Shown here piece after piece: positions 11,601 to 26,600 of a DNA stretch of 64,000 nucleotides. The translations under genes were made by a program, and so were the position numbers. The number at the start of each line of letters is the position of its first letter. Within the stretch, counting starts at the first letter, position 1. Where the stretch lies: the NCBI RefSeq assembly GCF_905220415.1, contig NC_059546.1, forward strand, positions 5,642,001-5,706,000, given 5' to 3'. This DNA comes from Colias croceus. Taxonomy: Eukaryota > Arthropoda > Insecta > Lepidoptera > Pieridae. The notes beneath the pieces were generated by a model, which saw only the letters and a list, made by a program, of their open reading frames with translations, was not told the DNA's origin and did not search any database.

Positions 11601-14600
11601 GCGGCTGTTGCTGACGATAGATTTTCACCACAATTATTTTCGGAAACTATTAATGCCTGAAAAAGGAATAAATATTAAATTATTACAAATAGACCAAAAA
11701 TGTATAGGATTTTTATTATTATTTACACTTAGTTTTGGAATAGAGGTAGTACCTGAACAGTATTGAGCAAAGTTTTGATTTGTTGCCAATGCATGATGTA
11801 TGGACATCGAATCATTGTTTCATAAACTCCTTTTAGTAAAACCGCCGCAGAATCCCAGTCAGTATTTCTCTGAAAGTTCAAATTGCTGTTAATAAGTCAA
11901 GTAATTTCCATAATTGGAGGCAGAAGTCAATAAGTCTCATTCAAGTCAATGTTTTTTTTGATTAAAGTATATGAAATACAATACTACAAAATACAATACA
12001 ATTCAATCATCATAGATATCTTACCCGTATACTGGGTTTCTTGGCAATCTTCAGGAAGACCTTATCAAGTCTCCTCAGTATCATAATTAGTGCTGGTCTT
12101 AGTGCATCATCAGCCCAATCGGCAGCTGGCAATACTTGCATCATATACCTTTGGAGACCACGACATCCCATTGACTCGGGATCGTAGGGTGATACTTTTA
12201 GAAGAGAATGAGCTATTTCTGCCAAACGCTGGAATTATATATTTGTACCGTATTTAAATTTTATATTTTTTACTTTGTAATTTTCAACTTTATGGTCTGA
12301 CTCTTTATTGACTAAAGTGCCAGAACAAAGAAAAAGCAGTTAAATATTGATATAAATATGGAAAGAGGCTTTCTTTAAGTGCAAAAAGTAATGGGATTTT
12401 ATTTTCTAAGAATATAACATGATACTGAAGCTTACCGCATGTGATTTAGAATCTAACAACTCGACAGGCTTGCCCTCACTACCGCCACTAGCTTTAGATC
12501 CATTAATTTCTAACAGGCGTGTTGTAGCACGCCCAATGAATTCACCCACAAGAGATAATAGCACATCACGTGGACGACGGTATTCTGCACGCACCAACTG
12601 CAATAGAAATTCATTCTTTAATTCTAGAAAACAATGTCATGTTTTACGCTGGTGAGAAAAGTAGAGATTGGAGATGGGTAATGAGAAAAAGTGAGACATT
12701 TACTCGTCTTAATTAATTAAAATAAAAAGCGTAAACGTGCGTGTAGGACATAAAATGTGCGTCCTACACGCACGTTTTACGTGCATGGAATAATCTTAAC
12801 GTACAAGAAAGAAATGTGTGACAACATCGATGTGCAAAAGATTTTACGTTGAATTTAATGTTTTATTGTTAAAGATTAAATCGTATTCCATTACTAACTT
12901 CACTATCTTCAGCCCCAGTATAATCTGTGACGGGTGGCAATCTAGAATGATCGCTGACGTATCTAGAATGGGACTCGTCATCTAGAATGTCTAGAGTCAT
13001 GAATGGAGTCGCTGCACTGCGTGGACAGCCACGTTGAGAAGAGCCTTTATGTTCTGGGGACGTTCTATATGGACCATTGTATGATCTGAAATATAAATAT
13101 TAATATAAAATAATATCAATTAGGTACCACAATCTTAGAAAGAAAAATCTATAGAGACGCTTTTAGAAGAAACTGTGCTTCTTCTGCCAAAGAACATGTG
13201 TAAGCACAGTTTCTTCTAACGTGTATGTACACGTTTTATCTAAATAAAAAAAGACATTGAGAGGAATTTTTTATGTTGATAAAGAACATTATTTTTATTC
13301 ACTTACTTGGATAAACCTTCACAATTGTTTACAAGTGTCTTAATTGCTATGGCCAATTGTTGAATAATTTCCTTTTCTGTTTTGCCTTCTCTGTTATACG
13401 TCGGAAGTTGAATTTGTTTTACGTAACAGGGTAAAATGGCTTCTAATATTATCTGGAAAAGGTACAAATTCCATTATTTATGTCATTATCTATAGATCAT
13501 TTTTTTGTATTTTATGATTTAGAATATACGTACGAGCATTTGATATCCTCTCATACTTTCAGCAGAATACGATACGACCATTACACATAGACTGATACAA
13601 TCTAACACATTGACCATTTCTTCTTCATCTCGATAACAAAAGTCAATAGGTTTTAGAGGTTTCTCCTCTTTGATTAGCTCTGCTATATGCAAGGGATCGG
13701 GAGATGGAGTTTCCAGACTTAGTAACAAGTTAAATAGACAGCTGGATTGAACCTAGAAAAACAACCAAATTAATCAAATTCCTGCATTATCCTCTTCAAA
13801 TTTGATATTATATTATTGCAACGTGAATTAAAAGTCAACAATAATTACTTACTTTACTGGCATCACCATAAGCTGCTTCTTCATCAGTATCCAAAATGGC
13901 GGACACAGAGCCGAACATTTGTAAAATAAACGGTTTTCTATTCAATAAATAGAACTGTTTCACAGCATATTCAATTGTGGTAGTAACTAACTTATTTGTT
14001 TGGAAGTTTGAGTAGATTTGTAATAAGGTTGGCATAATTAGAAGATATCTGTAAAAAACATTTTTTTAGTGGCGTTAAGGAATGTATTTAAAAACTTTTC
14101 AGGAGTAATTATACTCACCCATTAGTTGAGAAAATGTTTTTGAAATTAAAAGCTGCATTAACATACGTAGCTATAACGTATCTCAGTATAAGCGAGTCTT
14201 CGCTATGAAGCATTAAGGCTCCATTTAGTACGTTAAGGAATAGATGGATATCTCTTGACGACGTGAAATTACCCGCCATTGCTTCAAACATACGAGCTAT
14301 AAGACGAACCCACCTGTGAATAATAAATATAAAACAATTTAATCCATATTTCAATGAAAAAAGAAGATAATAATAAACTGTATTACGTCTCTACGGAAAA
14401 ATTAGACACAAGTTTTAGAAGGGAATAGGATTTCAGGATCAGGACCATTATTTGATAATATTATACGAATAAGAGTAACAGTAAAAATAACTTACATAAA
14501 TTTATGTAGCACATCTAGACCTAAAAGGGTAGGACCTAAATGCCCACGACTGTATAGAGCCAAATCAGCTTCTAGAGCCTTCCGCGGGAATGATGGCAAC

Positions 14601-17600
14601 TTCATCAATTCGTCGTGTAAGAATACTACTCTTTGGACAACCTGTATTTAAATAATTAGAATTATAACACATAAATAGGAGAAACAGAACATGTATTTGG
14701 CCTCAATGCTTAGATAAATAAGAGGTACCAATATTGACATAAAAATTTCTCAAAAATAGATTTCTTTATGAAATGTCCTCTTACCATATCTACGTTTTTC
14801 AAGATAGCCCATGTTAGCAAAACTTTTCCAATTTCTACGAATTTATGTAACAATTCCTGTTGCTGTAGTTTATTGAATGCTTCTTCAGGTTCCATGTGTA
14901 CGAGCCCTAATTGAGGATACTGGGAGCGTTTGAAAAAGTAGTGATCACGGACATAGCTCTGCGGATTGTGGATTTGACCTGGGAATTAATATTATTTTAT
15001 TAGCTAAAATATTTATTTTATTTTTATTTTAAACACTTTATTGTGCTGCCAACATAACAAAAGTACGTACAATAAAACTTAAACTAGTACAAACAACACA
15101 GAAGGCGGCCTTATTACTAACAAGTAATCTCTTCCAGGCAACCAACAGATTGTGTGAAAAACAATATTACTACGCTAATATATGCGTTGAAAGCGGATAA
15201 TTTTAGTTGAATTTATATTCAGAAGGGCTTTTCTATAAAAAAGATCAAAATACCTTCGGAACTTAAAATACGTCTAACAACACAGTTAGTAATTGATGAA
15301 CGATAAGATTAAAGAAAAATATAATATACTCTTAATTTAATCCAGATCACTACTTACGTGTTTTAAAGTCGACCAGGAAGTATTCATCGTGCATTTTTTC
15401 CGCAATACCAAAATAATCCAATGATTCTCTTAATATCTGACAAAACTGAGTGTCTTCCTGTACAGGAAACTGGGAAGGAATGCTCCCTTCATTGTCAGCT
15501 AAAATATACATTATAATTATATTAATTCTTCAATTATTTATATTATAAAAACCAAGAAAGGGTGAAAAAAAAAGATGGTAACATACAAGGACCATGGACG
15601 ATAATTTTCTTCGCTGCTGGAACATTTGCAGTTAGAAGTATAGAAGCATCGCATTGCTCCTTTCGTAATATTTGCTTTAAATCCTTAAACATGATACCGT
15701 GTACGCTATGAACGACCTGTAAAACATTGTATGATAAACTGTAATACTGCATGTACTCTTATTTATTAATGCTTGTTTTGGTAATTCTTAAATTATTTTA
15801 TCAATATGATAGACTTGAGAATTATAATAAAGAACAACACAATCAAAACAAATGATTTAATTGTATAAACTATTGCGTTTTTATTTACCATCCATAATAT
15901 AGATAAGGCAGCTCCAATCAACCTTTGTCCATCCTCATGAGGTGTTCTCACATAGAACATGACATATCCAATAATATAGTTATACAGTGCGAAAGCTGCT
16001 TGTTGCGGCAAACGGGGGATGAATCTTATGAGATGTCGCAGTAGTTTGAACATTTCGTCTTGGTGATCGCGGGTCAGTCTCTCTAGTACGTGACGGAGGA
16101 AAAGAGCCGAGTCTTCTACCAAACAACCCCATATGACCTGAAAATTTTTACTGATATCGTAACTATTTATCAAATAATATAACAGACATGATAATAAATG
16201 TTAAGTGAATGGCGATTCTGTGTCTGTCAGACACGTATTATAAAATAAATCTCTTTTAAGTACTTTTTGCGCTATTACTAACACATTACACAGCTTGGAT
16301 CGGTGAATTTTATTTTTATTTTTTAATATCAATAGAAATACAAAAGAACTAGGTTGAGCTTGTTTGGTATGTTAGAAAAAGAATTGACCAATAAATTAAT
16401 TACAATACCATAAAGCTCTTATGTTTATAATATTTATGGTTTTCTAACCTGATAAGCGACTTCATAAACCGAACACCCATCTCTAGAAACAGCAGCATCA
16501 TCCAATAGTGATATAATTTCAGCCACTGCTGAACATAATACTGATGGGAAAAGGGCTGAAGCTACTTGAGTGTGATGAGACCCACGAACACCTTCCACTG
16601 CTTCTTCATCGGCTGGCGCTAAATAAGACATATTTTTAAGCTATTGCATAGCTTCTATCACGGGCCTTGAGCGCGGGGACCGAATCGAGAAATTCCGTAA
16701 CGAATAAACCTCACGCTCCCCACTCCGACGGGCGGAAGTGTGGCTTGAAGGCATAGCATGCAATAGCTTTACCGCGGCAGTCCCCGAGTGACACACGTCT
16801 TATATATTATCATAATCAGCAAGTAATGGAATGGTGAATACTAAAAATATATCAACATTGTTTCCTGTCGTAGGATAAAATATAGTCCAATGCTAAACTT
16901 GTACTTTTAAGTCGTTAAAATTTTCAATAAAAATTCTAATACTTCAGAGGGATAAAGGAATAAAGATGTAAGGATAGAATAGATTCCGTGAACTTTGTGA
17001 AACACAGGACATTTTTAAAAAGAACTATTTTTATTTAAAGTAAGTAGTTTAGAAAACTTACGTTCAACATGGTCATCTGCAACATGGTCCAAAGCGGGTT
17101 CTCTAGCGGCTTGTCTTGTAATAGGTATTGTAGTGATAAGAAAGCTCTCTCTTTCCGCTTTCTTCTTATCATCTCGCTGCTGGAGTGCTTTCTTTATAGC
17201 CTCCGTTTGCTGTTTCTTACGCGTTTTTGTCGCTGTTACTAAAGATCGCTAGAATAAATATTGAAAGTTACATACAACAACTTCTTTGTTTTGTTTTCTT
17301 TTTTGTTATAGCAATAACGAAAATTGACCTCCTTGGTACAGTGGGTAACACTTGAGCGTAGAGCTGAGGGTTCCTGGGTTCGATTCCCGGTGGAGAAAGA
17401 AAAAAAATGTCTCGGCCTGGCAGGACACAGAAGGCTGTTCACCTACTTGTCCCTAAAGAAAATCAATCAGTGAAACAGATGTATGCATAATGCATCTGCC
17501 CCTTACCCCAGTTGGGGACACGGGACTTCACTTTTTTTTATTAACGAAAGGCCTTTCAATTATATAATATACTAGCCCGGCTTCGCCCGCTTTCTCTAAA

Positions 17601-20600
17601 ACGATTTGAAATTTAAACTATCCTATCTCTCAAGTTGGATCGAACTGCACATGGTGTGCGAATTTTATTATAATCGGTTAAGTGGTTTAGGAGTCCATTG
17701 AAGACAAACATTGTGACACGAGATTTATATATATTAAGAAGATGTAAATGTAAATGTGTAAATAGAGATAGAAACTCACATTAAAACATACAAAAGTTTG
17801 CAAAAAGTCAGGTAAGGTTTGAATTAACGATTTTGTACCACCTTTTTAAAATACTAAGTAAATCTCTATATTAACATAATACTTACATGTCTTTCTTGAT
17901 TTAACGTCATCTCCATATCTTTATCTTTTACTTGCGGACTCCAAGGCGGATCGACTACAGCCAATGATTCTATACCTATTTTTGGCGAAGGTAGAGTAAA
18001 TTCGATACCCGGCGGTGGAACTTTGAACGTCATTGATGCCCCTTCTTCCATTCGAGGCCAGACTTGGTATCGGAGCTTCCACATCACTTGGAATCTCAGT
18101 ATGGCATTAATTCTAAAACATATTTTAGAAACTATATCAAACTTTCTATTATCCAAGTTAAATTCAAGGTGGTGATCGCCTACCATAAGTGTTTTGTGTA
18201 GATGATCACCACCACCCAATTTGTTGTATTAATAAACTTATGTTCAAAAGAATCTGCAATAACTTATTTGTATAAAAAATGTGTGCGTATACTAGTGTAC
18301 ACACGTAAGAAGTGAAACTTCTTTATGACCTTATTTTTCAAAAAATAATTTACTAAATACATCGAATCACGAGTGGTAGGGATAAGAAAAAGATGGCGCG
18401 TAACGGAATAATGTCACGCGTAACGAAAAAATGTTACACTAATATTTTTCCAACCCCGATGAAGAAGTTTCACTTCAATAATATTTTGCTACCAAATACT
18501 TTCAAGTACGTAAAAAATATACCTCACAGACGGTTCAGGATGTTTCAGATCTTGGTGCATTATCTGTTGCGCAGAATTAGGAGACTTTACAGCTGCCAAT
18601 ATGAATAAAGCAGCTGCACATGAACTCAATTCCCGATCTGATTCCAATAAGAGCTGCCAAGCGACTGGCGCACTTTCAGCGAAGATGTCTTCACTCATTA
18701 TTGTCGCTCCTTTTACCAGCATTGCTAATGGTGTGTGGTAGGCGTCACGTACCTTTTAATTGAATAATATATCTTAATGCTATGAAGAAATTGTTCTGAT
18801 ATTTTTATTTAAAAGACAATAAGATCGAATAGAAGACAATAAGAAGAAAAGTATAATAAACACAGTAATTAAAATGCCTTTAATTTAATTCTTTAATAAT
18901 TGATTTGATACTTAACATAATAGACAAACAACACTAAAAATACACGAAAAAGAGCACTTCTTAATAGTGTTATTTTGCATATTAAGGTCTCATAACTTAC
19001 CTGTGTTTTTAAATATTTCAATAGAGCGGGTGGGTCAGCTGGAGGATAAGAAATGGTGGGTGGTTTATTAATTGGTGGTGTTTCAGTGTTCGGTACTGTG
19101 TGCTCTACTCCCGCCGCCCTGTATGCTATGCCCACACTCTCTAGGACTGAACGGTCGATTCTAGAAACAAGAATAATTATTATATATATTTTATAACTTG
19201 TGGTAGCAAATGTTTTAAGCACTTTATAATCTGAAATGTAGATACTTTGTGGACAAATTCAAGAGTAGGATCATATAGTGACGTAACCAGCAGACACAAT
19301 TCTTGATGTAGGATATAATACCGCAGCCACACTATGCTCTTTGTCCTGCTCCTCGTCCTGCTCATCGCGCTGCCGTTATTCGCCGCGACATTGCTCTTGG
19401 CCACACACTGCTCTACTCGCGCGATTAATCGCGACGCTCTTCATTTCGCACTCGTATTGCCGGTCCTTTGACTCGCGCGCAAACGCCGACAAAATAGGGA
19501 GCAATGAGCAGGACGATGAGCACGACGAGTGGCATGACGAGTAACGTGGCCACACTACGTCCCTGCCTACTTCCTTGTTACTTCCCATACCACTCGTCGA
19601 GTGTGTGGCCGCGGCATAACAGATTTGATGGACAGTTTAAGAATTTGAGAATTTAACAGAATTTGTTTTGTTACAGGGTAAAATTCGACAAATTGACACT
19701 AAATATAATAGATTAAGGACTACTCAAGAAGACACTATTATAAGTTTTAAGTAACAAAAAGTCTCAATAATTGTAAGGTGTTTTACCTGTCTGTACCATG
19801 TTCTGATGTTTTTCGTCGAGTTCTGCCTCGTCTGGTTCCACTAGAACCTTCTTCACATGTTGTTGTAGTAATTTCTGGGCCAAACTTTTCTCCATATATC
19901 TAAAATATTAGGATTGAATGTTTTCATTTTAAACAAATAACGGTTATGCTGCATAATATATCATAATCTCATTAAAACTAGTTGGGATATTTAATTTAAT
20001 GAACAGGACTATTCAAATATTACTTACTTTTCGAACAGACTTCACAAGTCGGACGGTTGCCCGCATATTTCGGCGATAACAATACGGATGGCAGAAATTT
20101 TGGTGGCAACACACATAGTTGAAGGAGTTTAAGAATTTTACCATTACCTGATAAATAAAATGGACATATTTATTTCATATAATATACATATAAATTACAT
20201 ATGTATGTAAATTCAAGCCATATCTCTATTGACTAAAATAAATAAAATTCAACTCAAATTATACTGTTTATTATTACACTATAAAAACTAAATATAAAGC
20301 TCAACTTATAATAAATACGAATAGAATTGTTTAATGCACAGACCTTAAGCCATGGATAACCTTTGTTATTATCCGGTAAATCAGTGGAATTGCTATCCGG
20401 GCTGTCCGGGGGATGATCGTGATCGTCAGATAATACTCCCGGACTTTCCTCCCCACCACTGTCTACTTCATTGGGCATTATTACAGTACCACCTAATATT
20501 TAGAAACAAAACAGAATTATGCTGCTCGTTAAAGTATCAACAACTTTAAAAGTACATGGACAATAATTTTTGTATTCAACAATGTTTATTGTAAGTTATT

Positions 20601-23600
20601 ATGCTATAATAGTCATGTAGACTCTTATTATATTATTATATTCTTGTCCCAATTTATTTGAGATTTGATCTATGATGGTAAATTTAACGTACCTGTACCA
20701 GGATATACTTCTGAAGTATCGCTTCTGTCAGATAAGGATGATACCTTTCTTCGACTTTGTATCGAATCTGATCGTTTATTTATAACTGAAACATCACAAG
20801 TATATTTTAACAGCTTGATTTTAATATCCGTTCCGTTATTTAATTAATCTAAATTAAAGATTTCCTCACAAGTGATATTAATTGAGATTTTGTTTGTCTT
20901 AATTTAGCTTTTTTATCTGTACAAGTATATGAATGAAGTATGCAGATTTTTGGTTATTTTAATTTTTATGAAATTTTCACACATTAAAACGTACATTCAT
21001 CCGAGTCCTTTTGTTTCAACTTAATAGATCGTCGTTTGAACGATCCGTACGCCGAGTGCGTTTGTTGCGTGTTACGCCGATGCATGCCCCCCTTGCCGCG
21101 AGACGTGAGTCGACCTTTCTTATCTTCCACTGCTCCTGGTATTGCTTCTGCTAACTAGTTTTGGTAAAAAAATATTATATGTATCACTACTGTTGTTCTA
21201 AAGAGGAGGGGAACAGTAAAAATAACAAATACGTAAGTAATGTTGTTTAGCCCAAAACGGACATAGCGAGGAATAGTATAATAGCTCCTTTAGATCAGAA
21301 ATAAATTGTAACATAATTTAATATTAGTGTGGTCTATATTATAATTTCATTAGAAGTATTGTATAAAAAGCAATATGAATGAAGTAAAGCAATTATGACA
21401 TACGGTAACGTTACTGCCTCCGGATACATTTTCAGGTTCGTGTAAAACAAAAGATATTTTTCGTTCAGTCTCTACACCCGCAATCGATTGCAAGCTTTGT
21501 GCTGATGCTTGTGAATGTCCCATGCTTGATAAAGCCATACTCCATCGACGATTTGCCTCCCTGTATTATTAAATTATAGATGTTTGAAATATCACCTATT
21601 AAACGTAACTACACGTAAGCTTGAAATAGCTCCTAATTTTTTACTATAATAAAGAATTATCAAATTTTGACTTAAAAGTATCCATGCCAATGTAGCAAAG
21701 CTTTTTCTCTATGTTCCACTAAACTATATATTACTCTAGTAAGTTAAGACCGTGTCCTTATATTCGTGGTTTAGTAATAATAACCTAAGATTAGTGTTTA
21801 AATGCAGACGTGCAACTTTGATCTTGCATTATGCACTTTTTATGTTATTTTTACAGAGGTATTTAGATTAATCAGATAAGACAGATTTCTTGGCTTGAAG
21901 TTATGAGCTGTTCTTATAATAAATAGGAGATCCTGACAAAGATTTCACATAGTCAAGATAATCTCAATCCTCTCTAGATCTCCTCTAGAGAGGATTATAT
22001 AGGCTATATAAGAATATAGCCTATAGAAGACTATATTATATCGGTGAGATACTTATTTATTAAAATCATGCAGTTGTCATAGATAATAAATTATGCATAC
22101 GTTTTAGTAATGTCAAAAATCTGCCTATATCTGCAAGATTAGACGTGCTTAACTCGATTTTCTCTACATTCATACATCCCCAATCAAATAAAAGTAATCG
22201 TATGTGTCTTTATCTGTACATGTCTATGTGCATGCACGTAAGTGCAATATATGCATGCATTATTCGTTAGATCACATACTCGACTGGCATTAATGTGTGT
22301 TGACTGCTAAGAGCCCTGTTTAAAAGAAAAGTCTTATCATAAATTTGCTTTCATACAAAACTAACGAAAGAAAAATAATAAACTCACTTATTATTACACA
22401 ACAAACGTCTTCGCTTGACCATCCACCTTCGCAAACGATAATAACAGAAAATAATCATTGACACAACGAACATAATGTATATTGCAACTACTTGGCAACA
22501 AATTGTAGTGCACGGTTAAGCAAATATAGTACCTGTATACGCGGTCCCAAGGGCCTCTTTCCTTTAACGAAGATCGACAAGACTTGGGCAAATTTTGATA
22601 CGTTTCGCGTAGAAAAGCGGTGATTTCAAAAAGTAAGACACAAGCGACCATTCTTAAAGCTCTGGGACATTCTGCTCCAATTGTTTTTCCAGGAAGGCGA
22701 ATGCTCGCTATATAGACGATACACATTATGTTAATCATAAAAAAAATCTCATTTGGTATCAAATATTATGTCCTAATTAGGTATATATCATCTAAGCACG
22801 TTGCAAAAATTTTTGCCATTTTTTACCTTCATCAAGAAAGTCTTCCTCTTCATCCTGTTGCAACAATTCTCTTTGCCCATCAGGATCTGATACTAAGTTT
22901 ACAACTGTATCTATATGTTTTTTATCTTCTTCCAACATTTCCTCTAACCGATTGCCTATAGCCTAAAAACATTTTAGAATATATAGTCAAATCAGTGACT
23001 AATAAAATTTTAAGAGTGATTATTCGAATACGAAACTTACTTCTGCCCACTGATAAAATAATTTTCCGGCTAAACGTTGACGTTTCAATTGCAAAGGTCC
23101 AGAGGGCACTGAAAAACAAACTATGACTTTAAAATCTACTATTTTTTTATTATTCTATCTAATTTATGTTATGTTTTTATCTAGTCCTGAAATTCTGCGT
23201 ATGTGTTTACCTGGATTTTTTCCCAAATTAGATTTAAGCCAGTAAGGCCACTGTCCCTTGTTACAGTTGTGAACCAATTGCGCACACTCGAGAAGAATTG
23301 CCGCTCTGCCCACTACTACTGTGTGAGGCTGTAATTGTTATTATAATATATTGAAAAACTCAAAAAATACGCTATTACTTGACTGCATTTTTGTGTATGG
23401 CAAATGTGAACTTTAAATAATAACCATTTGAAAATGAAATTTATCCTTAAAACACAGACATTAAGAAATTAGTAATTAGAAATTGAAATGAGAATATAGT
23501 CTTTACGGATAATAATTATCCATACTATTCCATACTAATATTATAAATGCGAAAGTAACTCTGTCTGTCTGTCTGTTACTCAATCACGCCTATACTACTG

Positions 23601-26600
23601 AACTAATTTGCATGAAATTTGGTATGGAGATATTTTGATACCCGACAAAGGACATCCTAGGCTACCTTTTATTGCGAAATATGTACCACGGGCAAGCCGG
23701 GGCGGACCACTAGTAGTAATTTATAAAAAGTATAATTTTTTCATGTAACTGAAGTCACCACCACCTGAACCACTACGAGACCAATCTAGAAGCATGGAAA
23801 TTTTTGGAATTTATTAGACAATACTTACGAGATCCAACAAAGCTCCCATAAACAACGCATCTGGTGTAGCCCCGGGTTGTGTAGCCTCTAACATAAAGCT
23901 GAATCTCGCGAGGCCAGCGTATAGTGGTGCGGCAGCGACTAAACGGCGCCGTTTCAATACAACCACTTCTGAGTCACCACCCCCTGAACCACCTTCAGCT
24001 GATCCGCGACGAGACATATCTGGAATGTATTTTTTTTTTGTAAGATTATAAAAAAAATATTTATAATATTTTTTTTTATAATAAAAAAAATTATAACACG
24101 CATATTTTATTACTTCATTTTTCATAATATTTTGATTATGTTCTGTTAAAGATTGTTATTCAAGTTGAAATATTTATGCAAGAAAATATTTACAATACCT
24201 GACATCTCATCATCTCAAACAATGCGTCCTGAAGCGTTCTAAAGTAACATAAATTATTTCAATGTTAAAATACGATTTATCTTATTTACTTACATCCACC
24301 TGGTGTCTCTTCAATACTTCCATCTCTTTTTTTCCCCATTTTGCGCAATCCGAATCTATTTAATCTGTCCTCTACCCTTTTTCTTGCTCTATAAAATATT
24401 GTTAAATTGCTTTAAAATCTCATTGATTATCGTGTTAAGCATAATATATTTCAATATCTGAATATAACATGCTTCATAAAATTACCTATTCAAAGTAAAA
24501 CCCATCCTTCGTTTCATATGAACGGGTCGTGTGACGTGTATATTAGACGCATATGGTCTGGCCAGAGACGCCATACTACCGGATATGGGTAAAGATTCAC
24601 CGGAACCGCCGCCATTTCGGCCCAACGGATGCTGAGATGTAGGTTTTTGACGAAACCAATTCACTGTTGAAATTATAGATATGTAAATTTACAATTCAAT
24701 TATGTAAAATATCAAATTATTTCATAAATAGTTGAAAAATTAACTAACTTTTTTTTATAGTCCCTGGCAAATTTTCTGACAAAATAAAAATAATTTGGTT
24801 AAACACAATATTGAAACAGGAAAATCATATGAAATTATCATTTCTACGCGAAGAGACGAATCATAAGCATGACTACTAAATGGTGACTATTACGATAAAA
24901 TGAAACTTTTATATGAGTACCTAATCTTCTACACTACAATCCTAAACTAAGAATTGTTTCTTCATTTATGGTTTTGTATTAGCACTTACTTATTCCGCTA
25001 ATATGAAATTTAGATTGTATGGACTTGCAATGTGATATCTTATGGTGAGGAGTAATATCCACTGAGGAAATGGAAGGTATGGTTCGTTCAGATTGTCTTG
25101 GAGTGAGCTGATATCGTCTCGTTCGAACTGACAAAGGCGATTGACTTGCTGAATCGTCTCCACCTTCTGTTTCCAGGAGACTCTGAAAGGTTGAAGTGAT
25201 TTTTTATATGAAGAATAGTTTACAAATATGTATAAGAATTATTTTTATAAAGATCAGTTTCTCAAAAGCTTTAACATATTGTGGATTAAATTTCTAAAAA
25301 TTTTTGGACAACACAGTTTCTTCATGTGTATTAAGCACCTTTCACTGAAAACAGACAAAAAAAAATTTAAACGAAAATTTAAGTGTTTACAGACACAGCT
25401 TGTCATTGCAAAAAACCTTTTGAAACTGTATGTATATGAAAGACAGACAGACTCACATGTGCTCCTGCAGATGACGTGCTACGTTTCTTAAACGTGAACT
25501 TCTTATGGGATTTCTCTTCTCCCCCACTTGCTTCTCCTGTAACTCCCCCCTCCCCTTTATCTTCTTCAGATGCGCGCCATCCGTGCCTATTTATACATAA
25601 TATATATATGAATACAAATAACTTACAATATAAGACATAATCATAAAAAATAATGTCATATTACCTAGAAGTTTGTATGTATGTTCTACTATTGAAAGAT
25701 TATACAATCTTAAAGATAATTATGATATTTATTCTAAATACTCATCCATTTTCATTCACATTAAAATGACATTACAATTCTAACGTCTTGTCTTACTATA
25801 AAAAGGAAAAATCGTCACTTTTTTACTAATAATATACCTAAAGTTAAATTCAATACCTAATAACTCTAGTTGTTTGCATGTTAGTTTCTTTTTGTGGAAC
25901 TCCCGGTCGCTCAGCGGTATCAAGAAGTCCACTTAAAGCTACAAGCCGAAATTCATGACCGTGCGCTTCTCTCACGTAACTTAATAGTAATCTGACTTCG
26001 GAATATAAAGCCTGAAATATTTAAAGAAAAATCACTTTACGATTATTTAAAATTATACCAAGAAATTTTTCTGATGTATAATTTTTTTTTTTATGTTATT
26101 AGGCATTGGGATTAGGCAAGCATTTGACCATCGCTTCGCCTGATGGAAAGCGACAAGTGTGGTCTAGGATGGAGCATGTTTGCCTAATAAGTGTCTATTC
26201 TCAGTCAGAAACTTAAAATTCTGTAATCTATATTGCCTTCATGTCTAAAATGAAATTACTCACCGAATTATCCAACATTTTAAGCTCCTTATTCATTAGC
26301 GCGAATCTGGTCACAAGAACTCTTAGTACCGACTCTATCACAAAGGATTCTATAGTTTTGTTGGCGCCTTGTGTCGCTCCAAAATTAGTAGCGTATTGCG
26401 CTTGTAAGTGGTTTAGGTCTGGTGATTTGTTGGTATTACGCTTTTGTTGACCTAGAAAGATACGAATCCTTAAATATCAAAATTCATTTTATAATGTAAC
26501 TAGCTTACCACCCGCGGCTTCGCCCGCTTTGTCTAAAACCTAATAAATTATATACTAAAACATTCCTCTTGAATTACTCTATCTATTAAAAAAACCGCAT

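Noticed and set aside
19341..19588. Cys/Ser-rich frames on both strands
   Set aside because: They lie wholly inside the MITE at 19319-19618 and reflect its GC-rich repeats.
20028..20147. Alternative frame of unc80 exon 34 (PPKFLPSVLLSPKYAGNRP)
   Set aside because: It is open but phase-incompatible with exon 35; the other frame (NYVCCHQNFCHPYC) fits both neighbours.
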